A stretch of 57,588 nt of DNA from JBJHBP01 sp050485645 (GTDB taxonomy: Bacteria; Pseudomonadota; Gammaproteobacteria; Steroidobacterales; Rariloculaceae): assembly GCA_050485645.1 (NCBI GenBank), contig JBJHBT010000024.1, forward strand, positions 1 through 57,588. Reading direction: 5' to 3'. Of the stretch, positions 15,425 through 26,153 are shown one piece after another. The notes beneath the pieces are model-generated. The model saw nothing but the letters and a program-made list of their open reading frames with translations, made no database searches and was not told where the DNA came from. The first letter of the stretch is position 1. Each line of letters begins with the position of its first letter. The position numbers and the translations under genes are program-made.

Positions 15425-18208
15425 TCAGAAGTTCACCGTCAACCGCGCATACAGCACCCGGCCACGCGGATCATGCACCTTGGCGTCGTAACCGCCATTG
15501 GTGGCCACAGACGGTGGATTGCGATCCGTGAGGTTGATGCCGCCGACGCTCAGCACGGGCCTGGCCATGCCGCCGAACCGGTAGGAGTACTGGCCATCCA
15601 GCGTCGTGAAGCTGCCAATGCGCGTGAAGGCTTCGGGGCCCTGGCCTGCCGCTACCTCGTCGTTGTCGTATGAGTCGATATGCCGTACGGCGAGGTTCAG
15701 GCCGTGGTTGCCCAGCCCCCAGTTCATCGTCGCATTCATGCGCCAGCGCGGTGTCGAGGTGGCGAAGTTCGCGAAATTGCGTCGCCCCGCGCCATCCATC
15801 TGCCCGGCCTGCGGGTCATCGAGGTCGTAAGACGAGATTCGTGTGCCGTTGAAACCGAAACTGAAAACGCCGGCATCGCGACTGAAGACGTTGTAGCGCA
15901 TCGACAGATCGAAGCCGTCCGTGTCCAGCGATGACGCATTGTCGTAGTACGTCAGCACACGCAGCAGCAGCCCGGTGACCGGGTCGCGGATCACCTGCTC
16001 CTGCGCCTGCGTATCGCCGTCCGCTGCGGCATTCAGCAATGCCTGCGGGTTCTGCTGGATCAGCACGTTGCTGTAGCGGAACGACCAGTAATCCAGGCCC
16101 AGTTCCAGGTTGTCGGTGGCCGACCAGCTGACACCGAGATTGCGGATGTCGGCCTCCTCGGGCTGCAGCGGCGTGCCGTCAGGATCGGGCTGGGTGCGTA
16201 CCGGGAAGAACTGCGCTGAGCCGACGTTCGGGTCGGTCAGCTGCGCCAGCGTGGTCTGCGTACCGAAGGTCTGGAACAGCGAAGGCGCGCGGAACGCGGT
16301 GCCCGCGGATGCACGCAGCGACACGTTCAGTGTCGGCCGCCACAGCAGCGTCGCCTTCGGGTCCGTGGAGCGTACGCCGCTGCCGTAGTCCTCGCGGCGC
16401 GCGGCGAGCTGCAGATCCACGTTGTCACCCAGCGGCAGCGCCAGTTCGGCGAACACAGCGTTCACGCTGCGGTCGTCGGCAAAATCCGGATTGCCGATCA
16501 GGAACATGTAGTTGTCGTTGTTGGCCTGCTCGTCGTATTCGTAGCTGATCTTCTCGCCACGGTACTGCGCACCCACCGCAAGGCCCAGCGGGCCGCCGCG
16601 CAGATCGCCGAACAGCGCCGACGCGACGAGGCCGGCGGTCGTCAGCTCCAGTCGGGCATGTATGCTCTCGGTGCCGAGCAGATGGTCATACAGGGCTGCG
16701 GAATTCACCGTCCCTGTGCCTGTCAGCGCGCTGCCGAAGGGGTTGAAGTACAGACAGGACCCGACGCCCGGCGTGCCGGTCGAGGCGTCGCAGTCCGGGC
16801 CACCCAGGCCGTTCATGGCCAGCGCGAAGCGATCGGCCAGCACGTCTTCGGCTGCGATGAAGATCTTGTTGCCGCTCCATTGTGCGTCGGCATCCCAGCG
16901 CCAGCGTTCACCGGCCTCGCCGCTCAGCGCGAGCGCGATGCGGCGTGTGTCGGAGTTGTGCGTGCTGACGCTGGCAGGGCCCGCCGGCCCGATCAGGCGG
17001 CCGATGAACAGCACGTCGCTGCCGAACGGATTATCGGGATGGGTGGCGGGCACCGTCGGGAACTGCGCGAACGGAAACGAGGGCGAATTGTTGCGCTCGG
17101 CGCGGTTGTTCACGGCGTGCACCTCGAAGCGACCGTCCAGCGTGTCGGTGAACCGATGGGTCATCTCCAGATAGCCCGAGGCGCGTGACTCCTTCGGAAC
17201 GATCGAATAGTAGTCACCGAAATCGAACTGGCACAGGCCGATATCGATCGGTCCGCCCGGCGCCGGCACCGACATCGCGATGTCGGGAATGATCTTCGGG
17301 TCCTGCGCGGCCAGCGCCGTGCAGGCCGGGTCCGCGAACACCGGCGGATTGGCGCCCGGCACCGGCGGCAATCCCAGCTGCGGTTCCACGAAGTCCGCCA
17401 CGCCGTTGCCGTTGCTGTCGAACGCGGCCGTCCAGACCGGCTGATAGGCGGGATTGCCCGGCAGCGACGGCACCAGGAACGATCCCGGGTTGCCCGCCTG
17501 GCTGACATCGATACCGGGCCCGGACAGGCGCCGGTCGCGCGTCGTCAGCGGGTCGCGATCCAGATAGTTGAACGCGAACAGCAGGCCGGTGCGTTCGCTG
17601 CCGGTGCCGATCAGACCGCTGAGCTGCAGATCGTTCTGTGGGTGATCGTGGATGGTCTGTGTGTCCAGCGTGAACTCGAATCCGCGAAAACCGCTGCGTG
17701 TGATGTAGTTGACCACACCGGCAACCGCTTCGGAGCCGTACAGCGCCGCGGCGCCATCCTTCAGCACTTCCACCCGATCGAAGGCGATCATCGGTGGCAG
17801 CGACGACAGGTCGACGAAGTTCTCGCCGCGATCAGTGGCCACCGCGCTCGGCGTCTGCCGGCGGCCGTTCAGCAGCACCAGCGTGGAGCTGACGCCGAGG
17901 CCGCGCAGGTTCACATTGCTGGTGCCCGTGGTCAGGTTCTGGGTGAAGGCATCGGGATTGTTCTGCGAGCCGGTATTGATCGTCAGCGCGTCGGTGATCT
18001 CGCTGAGGCGTGTGATACCGCTGGTGTCGATCTCCTCGCGACCGACCACCACCAGCGGCGACGGCGAGTCGAACTGCGACGGCCGGCGAATATAGGTGCC
18101 GGTGACGATGATCTCGTCCACCGTGTCCTGTTGCTGTGCGATACCGGCGCCCGGCATCAGCAGGCTGCCGGGAATGATCCATAGTGCTGACGATCGACGC
18201 AGTTTCAT
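15425..18208 (-). CDS. TonB-dependent outer-membrane receptor
   Basis: About 927 residues. Signal peptide MKLRRSSALWIIPGSLLMPG, cleaved near AGIAQQQ. A TonB-box-like VDEIIVTGTYI precedes the plug domain (about 45-165, VEVLKDGAAALYGSEAVAGV is the plug consensus), and a long beta-barrel ends in RGRVLYARLTVNF with the terminal phenylalanine of outer-membrane proteins. Energy-coupled uptake of a bulky substrate is family knowledge. The gene starts 30 bases after the lipase gene on the same strand, so the operon may import products of that lipase. The large-loop type resembles receptors for carbohydrates or lipophilic ligands rather than siderophores, but this is uncertain. Confidence 0.9.
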   Translation of the reverse strand: MKLRRSSALWIIPGSLLMPGAGIAQQQDTVDEIIVTGTYIRRPSQFDSPSPLVVVGREEIDTSGITRLSEITDALTINTGSQNNPDAFTQNLTTGTSNVNLRGLGVSSTLVLLNGRRQTPSAVATDRGENFVDLSSLPPMIAFDRVEVLKDGAAALYGSEAVAGVVNYITRSGFRGFEFTLDTQTIHDHPQNDLQLSGLIGTGSERTGLLFAFNYLDRDPLTTRDRRLSGPGIDVSQAGNPGSFLVPSLPGNPAYQPVWTAAFDSNGNGVADFVEPQLGLPPVPGANPPVFADPACTALAAQDPKIIPDIAMSVPAPGGPIDIGLCQFDFGDYYSIVPKESRASGYLEMTHRFTDTLDGRFEVHAVNNRAERNNSPSFPFAQFPTVPATHPDNPFGSDVLFIGRLIGPAGPASVSTHNSDTRRIALALSGEAGERWRWDADAQWSGNKIFIAAEDVLADRFALAMNGLGGPDCDASTGTPGVGSCLYFNPFGSALTGTGTVNSAALYDHLLGTESIHARLELTTAGLVASALFGDLRGGPLGLAVGAQYRGEKISYEYDEQANNDNYMFLIGNPDFADDRSVNAVFAELALPLGDNVDLQLAARREDYGSGVRSTDPKATLLWRPTLNVSLRASAGTAFRAPSLFQTFGTQTTLAQLTDPNVGSAQFFPVRTQPDPDGTPLQPEEADIRNLGVSWSATDNLELGLDYWSFRYSNVLIQQNPQALLNAAADGDTQAQEQVIRDPVTGLLLRVLTYYDNASSLDTDGFDLSMRYNVFSRDAGVFSFGFNGTRISSYDLDDPQAGQMDGAGRRNFANFATSTPRWRMNATMNWGLGNHGLNLAVRHIDSYDNDEVAAGQGPEAFTRIGSFTTLDGQYSYRFGGMARPVLSVGGINLTDRNPPSVATNGGYDAKVHDPRGRVLYARLTVNF

Positions 18209-18238
18209 CGTCGTGCTCCTGACGGTTGCGCGCAGTCG

Positions 18239-20227
18239 TTATTCGACCACGCTGGTGTCATTGATCTCGATCAGCGTGCCGCCGGAGGCGGCGAACGTGA
18301 CGGTTTGGCGCTGCATCTCCACGGTAGTGGCCAGGTCCAGCGCGGGATTGAACAGCGAGGAATGGCCGCCGGCCGTGAAGCGCACGATGCCGCTGACGGT
18401 GCCAGGATCGAACACCGTGGTGCTGATCGACGGCAGGCCCCACAGCGATGCGATGTGATCGGTGGGGTCGTTGGGCACTGTGGTATCACCGATCACCGAC
18501 AATACCAGCAGCGGCTGGTTGGCGGCCGCCGCGGCAACATAGTTGGTCGGCTCCACCGGGTCGATCAGCGTCTGCAGGTCGCGCACGAAGTGATCGAAAC
18601 CGGCCGTGCCCGGCGGCAGGCCCTGCGCCGCGAGGCCCGCGCGGATCGGCTCGCCGAACGTCACCGCCTCGGGATCGGTGAGAATCGCCGTCCACGGTCC
18701 GGCCGGGTTGGCCAGCGTCGCGGTGACCAGTGGCGGTTCCATGCCGAGAAAGACACCGCTGATGATGCTGCCCAGCGATACGGCGACGAAGTGGACCCGG
18801 TCGCCGTCGAAGTCCGGGCCGGCAAGGCCATCGGGCACGGCCATGACCGGGATCGTATGGGTCAGATGCAGCAGGTCGGACACCGCCTGACGGATATGAT
18901 CACGGGCATTGAGCGGGTTCTGAAGGTTCAGTATCTGCCAGCCGTTGTCGATGTCGCCGTCCGGGACGAAGACACCGGTGTCGCCGACGTTGTCCAGGCC
19001 GAAGTGTCGCTCGTTGTTGCCCAGCGGGTGTCCTGGACCCTGGTAGAACGGGCTGGTGGTGTCCAGAACGCCGTGCAGTGGCAGATCGATGGCGATCACC
19101 GCGAATCCCGCCTGCGCGAAAGCGTCGGCCACGGCCAGCATCACCGTCCGGTTCAGCGTGATGCCATGCTGGAAGATCGCCACCGGCCAGCCCGCGGCCG
19201 GCCTGGTCTGGCCACTGTCGTCATTGGGCAGCGTCAGCAGCACCGGAATGCGCATGTTGGGCACGCGCGGCAGAGGCGCCGGGTTCGTCACATTGGGCGG
19301 AACGAACTCATCGTTCACCCAGACGCTGTCCAGCGGCACGGCCGGATCACCGAAGTACGGCGCTTCCATATAGCCGACATAGAGATCGGCATAGCCGTCC
19401 AGGCCGAGGCCCAGGTCGCCGGTGGTCACGCCGGCCGGGACGATCGTGGTCGACTGCGGTGCCACGTTGGCGGCAACGGCGTCGAGCACGTCGGCGGTGG
19501 ACTGCGTCAGCATGGTCCAGGCAGTCGCCACCGATGCGCCCGGCAGACCCAGCGTACCGACGGCCAGATCGATCAGCGGCGTGATCGCGGGGAACAGGGG
19601 ATCGAGCTGCGGTGCGCCCGGAACGCTGGTGAGCCCGGCCAGATGGGCGTCGCGCACCGCGCCGAAGATGGTGTCGGCGGCCGCCGCCGAGCCATACACG
19701 CTCTGCACGCCGGAGGTGACGATGAAGGCATAGCGGGTGCGGGGCGCAAGCGGCATCAGCGGAACGATTTCCAGCGCCGCGCCGCCGGCCGCCGGAGAAA
19801 CCCGCAGCCGGTAGTGCAGGCCCGCCACCAGCGGCATGTTGTTGGTCACGTCCAGCACGAACACGTTTTCCGTGCCGGTCGGCTCCAGGGGGTTGAACGG
19901 TTCCAGCGACTGTGGATCCAGCGGCGCGTTGAACGGTGCGCTGATCACCGCGGTGGTGGAGAAGCCGTCGATGGTATTCAGCGCGTTCGCCAGCGGACTG
20001 GTGATCTTCACGGGCACGTTCAGCTGCACGCCGGTGGGGTTGTACAGATCGTTGGGGTAGGGAACGACATCGACCGGCGGCGCGTACAGGGCAACGAAAC
20101 CCTCGCCCTGCGGTGGGGCCGGTGGGTCGAAGCTCGTTGGCGCCGGGCCGCGGGAGGTTCCGCTCTCGCAACCGCTGACGGCCAGCAGCGCCGACAGACA
20201 AAGCAGCGTTGTGATGTGTCGCAGCAT
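18239..20227 (-). CDS. Surface lipase lipoprotein of the VolA/Pla-1/Cef type
   Basis: About 662 residues. A lipoprotein signal is clear: LLCLSALLAVSGCES with the lipobox cysteine at about 20. The first half (FVALYAPPVDVVPYPNDLYN) matches the virulence-factor lipase N-terminal domain, and the second half is an alpha/beta hydrolase with the nucleophile elbow VHFVAVSLGSIISG (serine about 515), oxyanion region PVAIFQHGIT and a late histidine in FTAGGHSSLF. In Vibrio, VolA is a surface-exposed lysophospholipase that releases fatty acids from host lipids. Here the gene leads an operon with a TonB receptor, suggesting capture and import of a lipid. The specificity is inferred. Confidence 0.82.
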   Translation of the reverse strand: MLRHITTLLCLSALLAVSGCESGTSRGPAPTSFDPPAPPQGEGFVALYAPPVDVVPYPNDLYNPTGVQLNVPVKITSPLANALNTIDGFSTTAVISAPFNAPLDPQSLEPFNPLEPTGTENVFVLDVTNNMPLVAGLHYRLRVSPAAGGAALEIVPLMPLAPRTRYAFIVTSGVQSVYGSAAAADTIFGAVRDAHLAGLTSVPGAPQLDPLFPAITPLIDLAVGTLGLPGASVATAWTMLTQSTADVLDAVAANVAPQSTTIVPAGVTTGDLGLGLDGYADLYVGYMEAPYFGDPAVPLDSVWVNDEFVPPNVTNPAPLPRVPNMRIPVLLTLPNDDSGQTRPAAGWPVAIFQHGITLNRTVMLAVADAFAQAGFAVIAIDLPLHGVLDTTSPFYQGPGHPLGNNERHFGLDNVGDTGVFVPDGDIDNGWQILNLQNPLNARDHIRQAVSDLLHLTHTIPVMAVPDGLAGPDFDGDRVHFVAVSLGSIISGVFLGMEPPLVTATLANPAGPWTAILTDPEAVTFGEPIRAGLAAQGLPPGTAGFDHFVRDLQTLIDPVEPTNYVAAAAANQPLLVLSVIGDTTVPNDPTDHIASLWGLPSISTTVFDPGTVSGIVRFTAGGHSSLFNPALDLATTVEMQRQTVTFAASGGTLIEINDTSVVE

Positions 20228-20352
20228 CGCCTCTCCCCCTCTCGTCGGTTGCGATAAGACGGATCATATGCAATTTGACTGCAAGTGACACCTCGACTGG
20301 CGTGATAGCTGTTTCGGTTAGAATGCGCGGCGGCAGTCCGGCGGAGCGCGAC

Positions 20353-21339
20353 GTGAAAATTGCGGTACTTTTTGGTGGCGACAGCATGGAGCGCGACGTA
20401 TCGGTTGCGAGCGCCGCCCAGGTGGTGGCGGCGCTGCGCCGACGGGGCCACGAGGTGGTCGCCGTCGATGCGCTGACTGGTGCGCTGGACACGGCGGCTG
20501 AAGCGGCGGCGCTGCAGCCGCGGATCGCCGCACTGCCACCCGATCAGGCCCGGCCCGATGGCCTGCCAACGGGACTGCTGGCGCCGGCCGTGCTGTCCGC
20601 CGATCTGGTATTCATCGCGCTGCACGGCACCACCGGTGAAGACGGTACGCTGCAGGGGCTGTATGACCTGGCCGGGGTGCGCTACACCGGCAGCGGCCGG
20701 CTGGGTTCAGCGCTGGGCTGGGACAAGGACGTTGCCAAACACCTGTTTCGCGCCGCCGCGGTAGCCACGCCCGACTGGCTGATGGCGCCGGCATCGGCGC
20801 AGCAGGTGGCCGAGGAGCTGGGATTCCCGGTGATCGTGAAACCCAGCGGCCAGGGTTCCACCGTCGGCCTGACGCTGGTCAATGAACCCGGAGAACTGGT
20901 CGCGGCGATCACGCTGGCCGCGCGGTTCGATCGAGACGTGATGATCGAGCGCTATGTGGCCGGCCGCGAACTCACCGTCGGCATTCTTGATGGCGAGGCG
21001 CTGGAGGTTGGTGAGATCATTCCGGCCACCGGGCCGATTTTCGACTACACCGCCAAGTATCAGCAGGGCGGCGCACAGGAAATCTTTCCCGCCCGTCTTA
21101 CACCGGCATTACGCAATGCCGCCCGGGAGCTGGCGATGGCCGCCCATCACAGCCTCAAACTCTCCAGTTACAGTCGCGTCGACTTCCGTATGGATGCCGA
21201 CGAACGGCTCTGGTGCCTTGAAGTGAATACCCTGCCGGGGCTGTCATCCGGCAGCCTGCTGCCACAGTCCGCCGCGGCGGGTGGAGTGGGTTTCGACGAA
21301 TTGTGCGAACGCATTGCGCGTGCGGCGCTGCCGGGCTGA
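20353..21339 (+). CDS. ddl: D-alanine--D-alanine ligase
   Basis: About 328 residues from GTG 20353. ATP-grasp ligase that joins two D-Ala for peptidoglycan precursors. Visible motifs: N-terminal KIAVLFGGDSMERDVSVAS, VFIALHGTTGEDGTLQGL, VIVKPSGQGSTVGLTLV (ATP binding), FDYTAKYQQGGAQ, and metal-binding LWCLEVNTLPGLSSGSL (E and N). The histidine usual in the first loop (ExH) is replaced by R-D, and the protein is slightly longer than E. coli DdlB. It stands alone, not in the mur/fts cluster, so it may be an extra copy. GTG 20353 has GGAG about 7 nt upstream. Starts at 20275 or 20323 would add unconserved residues. Confidence 0.88.
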   Translation: MKIAVLFGGDSMERDVSVASAAQVVAALRRRGHEVVAVDALTGALDTAAEAAALQPRIAALPPDQARPDGLPTGLLAPAVLSADLVFIALHGTTGEDGTLQGLYDLAGVRYTGSGRLGSALGWDKDVAKHLFRAAAVATPDWLMAPASAQQVAEELGFPVIVKPSGQGSTVGLTLVNEPGELVAAITLAARFDRDVMIERYVAGRELTVGILDGEALEVGEIIPATGPIFDYTAKYQQGGAQEIFPARLTPALRNAARELAMAAHHSLKLSSYSRVDFRMDADERLWCLEVNTLPGLSSGSLLPQSAAAGGVGFDELCERIARAALPG

Positions 21340-21453
21340 TCAGCGTCCCGCGCAGCGCACCACCCGGAGTCTGTGCGAAACTGTCGGGCGGGGCGACGGT
21401 CGCTGACTGTTCTGTTTCGCCACCCATGTTCTGTTACGGAGACGGATCCGCCG

Positions 21454-22068
21454 ATGAAGCTTTATCACTCAGACAAGAGTCGTTCCACACGCGTGCTGTG
21501 GCTGCTGGAGGAATTGGGCCTGAAGTATGAACTGGAGCGACTGCCGTTCGATCGCAAGTCGCTGCAGTCGGTGGATTACCTTCAGCTCAATCCGTTCGGC
21601 AAGGTGCCGGTACTGGTCGACGATGCCGTCACGATGTTCGAATCGGTGGCCATCATCCAGTACGTGCTGAATCGCTACGGTGAAGGCCGTCTTGAGCCGG
21701 CCATGTCGTCGCCGCAGTACGGCGAGTATCTTCAATGGATGCACTTCGGCGAATCCACGCTGATGGGGCCTGTGGCGCAGATTGCCCTGCACGCGATGCT
21801 GCTGCCGGAAACCGAGCGCAGCGTGGAACAGGAAACCGCCGGCCGGCGGGCGTTCGCGCATTACGCCAGACAGCTGGAGAAGCTGCTGAGCACCCGCACC
21901 TATCTGGTCGGAGACGACTTCACGGCGGCCGATATCGTCATGGGCTATACGCTGGCCAGTGCCAGTGCCTTCGGTGCGATACCGGAGGAATGCACCGCGG
22001 TGCGCGCCTACCTCGGCCGCCTCCAGGAGCGCCCCGCGTTCAGACGCGCCTTTGGTCTCGCCGCGTGA
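21454..22068 (+). CDS. Glutathione S-transferase family protein
   Basis: About 204 residues, the usual GST size. N-terminal thioredoxin-like domain: MKLYHSDKSRSTRVLWLLEE carries the glutathione-site serine, and NPFGKVPVLVDD has the cis-proline, with FESVAIIQYV as the ES glutathione-binding motif. The C-terminal helical domain contains FTAADIVMGYTL, the N-capping motif of GSTs. It probably detoxifies electrophiles in the cytoplasm. The substrate is unknown. ATG 21454 aligns with the family start; longer in-frame sequence upstream is unconserved. Confidence 0.9.
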   Translation: MKLYHSDKSRSTRVLWLLEELGLKYELERLPFDRKSLQSVDYLQLNPFGKVPVLVDDAVTMFESVAIIQYVLNRYGEGRLEPAMSSPQYGEYLQWMHFGESTLMGPVAQIALHAMLLPETERSVEQETAGRRAFAHYARQLEKLLSTRTYLVGDDFTAADIVMGYTLASASAFGAIPEECTAVRAYLGRLQERPAFRRAFGLAA

Positions 22069-22078
22069 GACGGCAACT

Positions 22079-22096
22079 GCCGGCATGAACGCCGGC
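22079..22096. terminator. Possible stem-loop after the GST gene
   Basis: GCCGGC-ATGAAC-GCCGGC, a 6-bp G+C stem 10 bases after the GST stop. No T tract follows, so it is a weak candidate. Confidence 0.35.
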
Positions 22097-22176
22097 GCTC
22101 CTTGCGGGCCACCCGATGCGCCGACTGCCCTCGGGCGGCCGCCATGCCGGGCGTTGTTCATGTGCTGGAATGAAGA

Positions 22177-22253
<77 letters not shown>

Positions 22254-22297
22254 TGAATTCCTGATATACGCAGCGTGCGCCTGACGCCGTGCGGGGA

Positions 22298-24127
<1,830 letters not shown>

Positions 24128-24276
24128 ATAGTGCCGTATTCCTCGTGAGATCTCCTAGTGAGATCGGGTCAGGCGGATCAAACGCTCAATTCTAGCGTAA
24201 TCCGGCCGGTTCAGCCAGTCTGCAACGCCGGGTCACGATCCGTCACCGCCGCCGGCGAACGGCCCTGCAGCCGGCA

Positions 24277-25974
24277 TCATTCACTTTGACCACGCTGAAG
24301 CCGGTGTATCTCCGCTTCGCGGACCTTTTTTTCGCGATGCTCGCGGATCAGCCTGTCCAGGCTGTCGGCCAGGACCGCCGGCGCGGCATCTTCGTCGTCC
24401 AGCGGCGCGATCGCGGCCAGTCGACCCAGATGGCGGCCTTCGGGATCGTCGCGGAACCGCTCCAGCAGTGTGGCGGAACGGATCCGGGGATTGTCGCGGA
24501 TCATGTCCAGCAGGCGTCGCAGCAGGTCGGCGCCAGGCTGGTGCAGTTCTTCCAGTCCCGCCACCGGCGGCAGGTTGGCGCCGGCAGCCGGGTAGTGCAG
24601 CAGCAGCGTAATGGCCTTGCGCACCAGCGTGGAGCGGGTGCGGTGCGTGGCGGGGCGGGGTGTGGGGGCGTCCGCGGCCGAGCCGGTATCCAGCAGCGCC
24701 TCGACCCGGGACTCCGGCAGCCGGGCGGCGGCGGCCAGTTCGCTGGTGAGCAGCTCGCGGTAGACGCCGGCAGGCAGACGCGCCAGCAATGGCCTGGCCA
24801 GTGCGATCAAGCGGGCACGGCCATCGGCACTGTCGGGATCCGTCTGTTCGCGCAGCGTGTCGATCATGAACGTGGACAGCGGCAGCGCACCGGCGAGGCG
24901 TTCGCGGAACGCGTCGGCGCCGGCGGAGCGCACCAGCGAATCCGGATCCTCGCCCTGCGGCATCAGCAGGAACTTCAGTTCAACGTTGCCTCCGCCATAA
25001 GGCAGCACGGTTTCCAGTGCACGCCAGGCGGCGGCGCGACCGGCGCGATCGCCATCGAAACAGAACACGACGCGTCGCGCGAGGCGGGTCAGTCGCCGCA
25101 CGTGGTCGGGTGTGGTGGCCGTGCCCAGGGTGGCCACCGCACCGGCAATGCCGTGCTGCGACAGGCTTGCCACGTCCAGATAGCCTTCCACGACAATCAG
25201 CTCGTCGCTGCGCGACTGCTGCTGGCGCGCTTCATACAGCCCGTACAGCGCGCGTCCCTTGTGAAAAACGGGCGTTTCCGGCGAGTTCAGATACTTGGGC
25301 TCGCCGCTGCCGAGCACGCGGCCACCAAAGCCCAGCACCTGCCCGCGCGGGTCGCGGATCGGGAATATGATGCGGTCGCGAAAGCGGTCGTAGCGCCGGC
25401 CCTGTTCGTTCTCGATCACAAGACCGGCGCTGATCAGCTGCGCAATCCTTGCCGGGTTCGTGCCCAGCGCCGACAGGATCGTGTCCCAGCTGTCCGGCAC
25501 GTAGCCCAGGCCAAAGCGGCCGGCGGTGGCGCCGTCGATGCCGCGGTTCTTCAGGTATTCGATGGCGTGCGGCGTCTCGCGCAGCAGGCGACGGTAGATC
25601 TGGTCGGCTTCGCGCAGCAGGTCGATCAGCGCATGACTGTCGTCGCTCCGTGCGTCGCGGTCGTCACGGATCTCGGGCATCTCAAGCCCCAGGCTTTCGG
25701 CCAGCGACTCGATCGCCTCCGGAAAGCTCAGGCCTTCGTGATTCATCAGAAAGCCGATCGCCGTGCCATGCGCGCCGCATCCGAAGCAGTAATAGAAACC
25801 CTTCTCCGGGCTGACGGTAAACGATGGTGTTTTTTCGTTGTGAAAGGGGCACAGGCCCTTGAAGTCGCGGCCGCCCATTTTCTTCAGCGCCACGCGGGCG
25901 CCGATGACCTCGACCAGATCGGCGCGGGCGATCACTTCATCGATGAAGGGCTGCGGAATGCGCCTGCTGCTCAT
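24277..25974 (-). CDS. dnaG: DNA primase DnaG
   Basis: About 565 residues. CHC2 zinc finger at about 41-66 (CPFHNEKTPSF, FYYCFGCGAHG); Toprim core around 260-345 with VVEGYLDVASL and VVFCFDGDRAGRAA (acidic metal ligands); and a C-terminal helicase-binding domain that is shorter and less conserved. DnaG makes RNA primers at the replication fork and binds DnaB. It precedes rpoD as in other gammaproteobacteria, but rpsU, which normally leads this operon, is not upstream: the next gene on the left-hand strand is a molybdoenzyme 180 bases away. Confidence 0.97.
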   Translation of the reverse strand: MSSRRIPQPFIDEVIARADLVEVIGARVALKKMGGRDFKGLCPFHNEKTPSFTVSPEKGFYYCFGCGAHGTAIGFLMNHEGLSFPEAIESLAESLGLEMPEIRDDRDARSDDSHALIDLLREADQIYRRLLRETPHAIEYLKNRGIDGATAGRFGLGYVPDSWDTILSALGTNPARIAQLISAGLVIENEQGRRYDRFRDRIIFPIRDPRGQVLGFGGRVLGSGEPKYLNSPETPVFHKGRALYGLYEARQQQSRSDELIVVEGYLDVASLSQHGIAGAVATLGTATTPDHVRRLTRLARRVVFCFDGDRAGRAAAWRALETVLPYGGGNVELKFLLMPQGEDPDSLVRSAGADAFRERLAGALPLSTFMIDTLREQTDPDSADGRARLIALARPLLARLPAGVYRELLTSELAAAARLPESRVEALLDTGSAADAPTPRPATHRTRSTLVRKAITLLLHYPAAGANLPPVAGLEELHQPGADLLRRLLDMIRDNPRIRSATLLERFRDDPEGRHLGRLAAIAPLDDEDAAPAVLADSLDRLIREHREKKVREAEIHRLQRGQSE

Positions 25975-26153
25975 GCTGGTGGCTGCGGTCGAATGGACAC
26001 GGCTGGACGGTGCGGGATCGCCTGAGGATCATAGCAGCTGGCAAGCGCGGCAAGCGTGACGCGGCCGGCGCGGCGGGCAGAGCGGATGGCGGCGCGGCGC
26101 TGCGTCCGGCCGACGGCCAGGGTTGCGGCCGGCGGCGTGTGATCCGCCGCGGT

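Noticed and set aside
18305..20257. 650-codon open frame on the plus strand opposite the lipase
   Set aside because: Composition is arginine/glutamine-rich antisense of a G+C-rich gene. The minus-strand frame has a lipoprotein signal and lipase motifs.
24286..26025. 579-codon open frame opposite dnaG
   Set aside because: Antisense shadow; DnaG zinc finger and Toprim motifs fix the coding strand.
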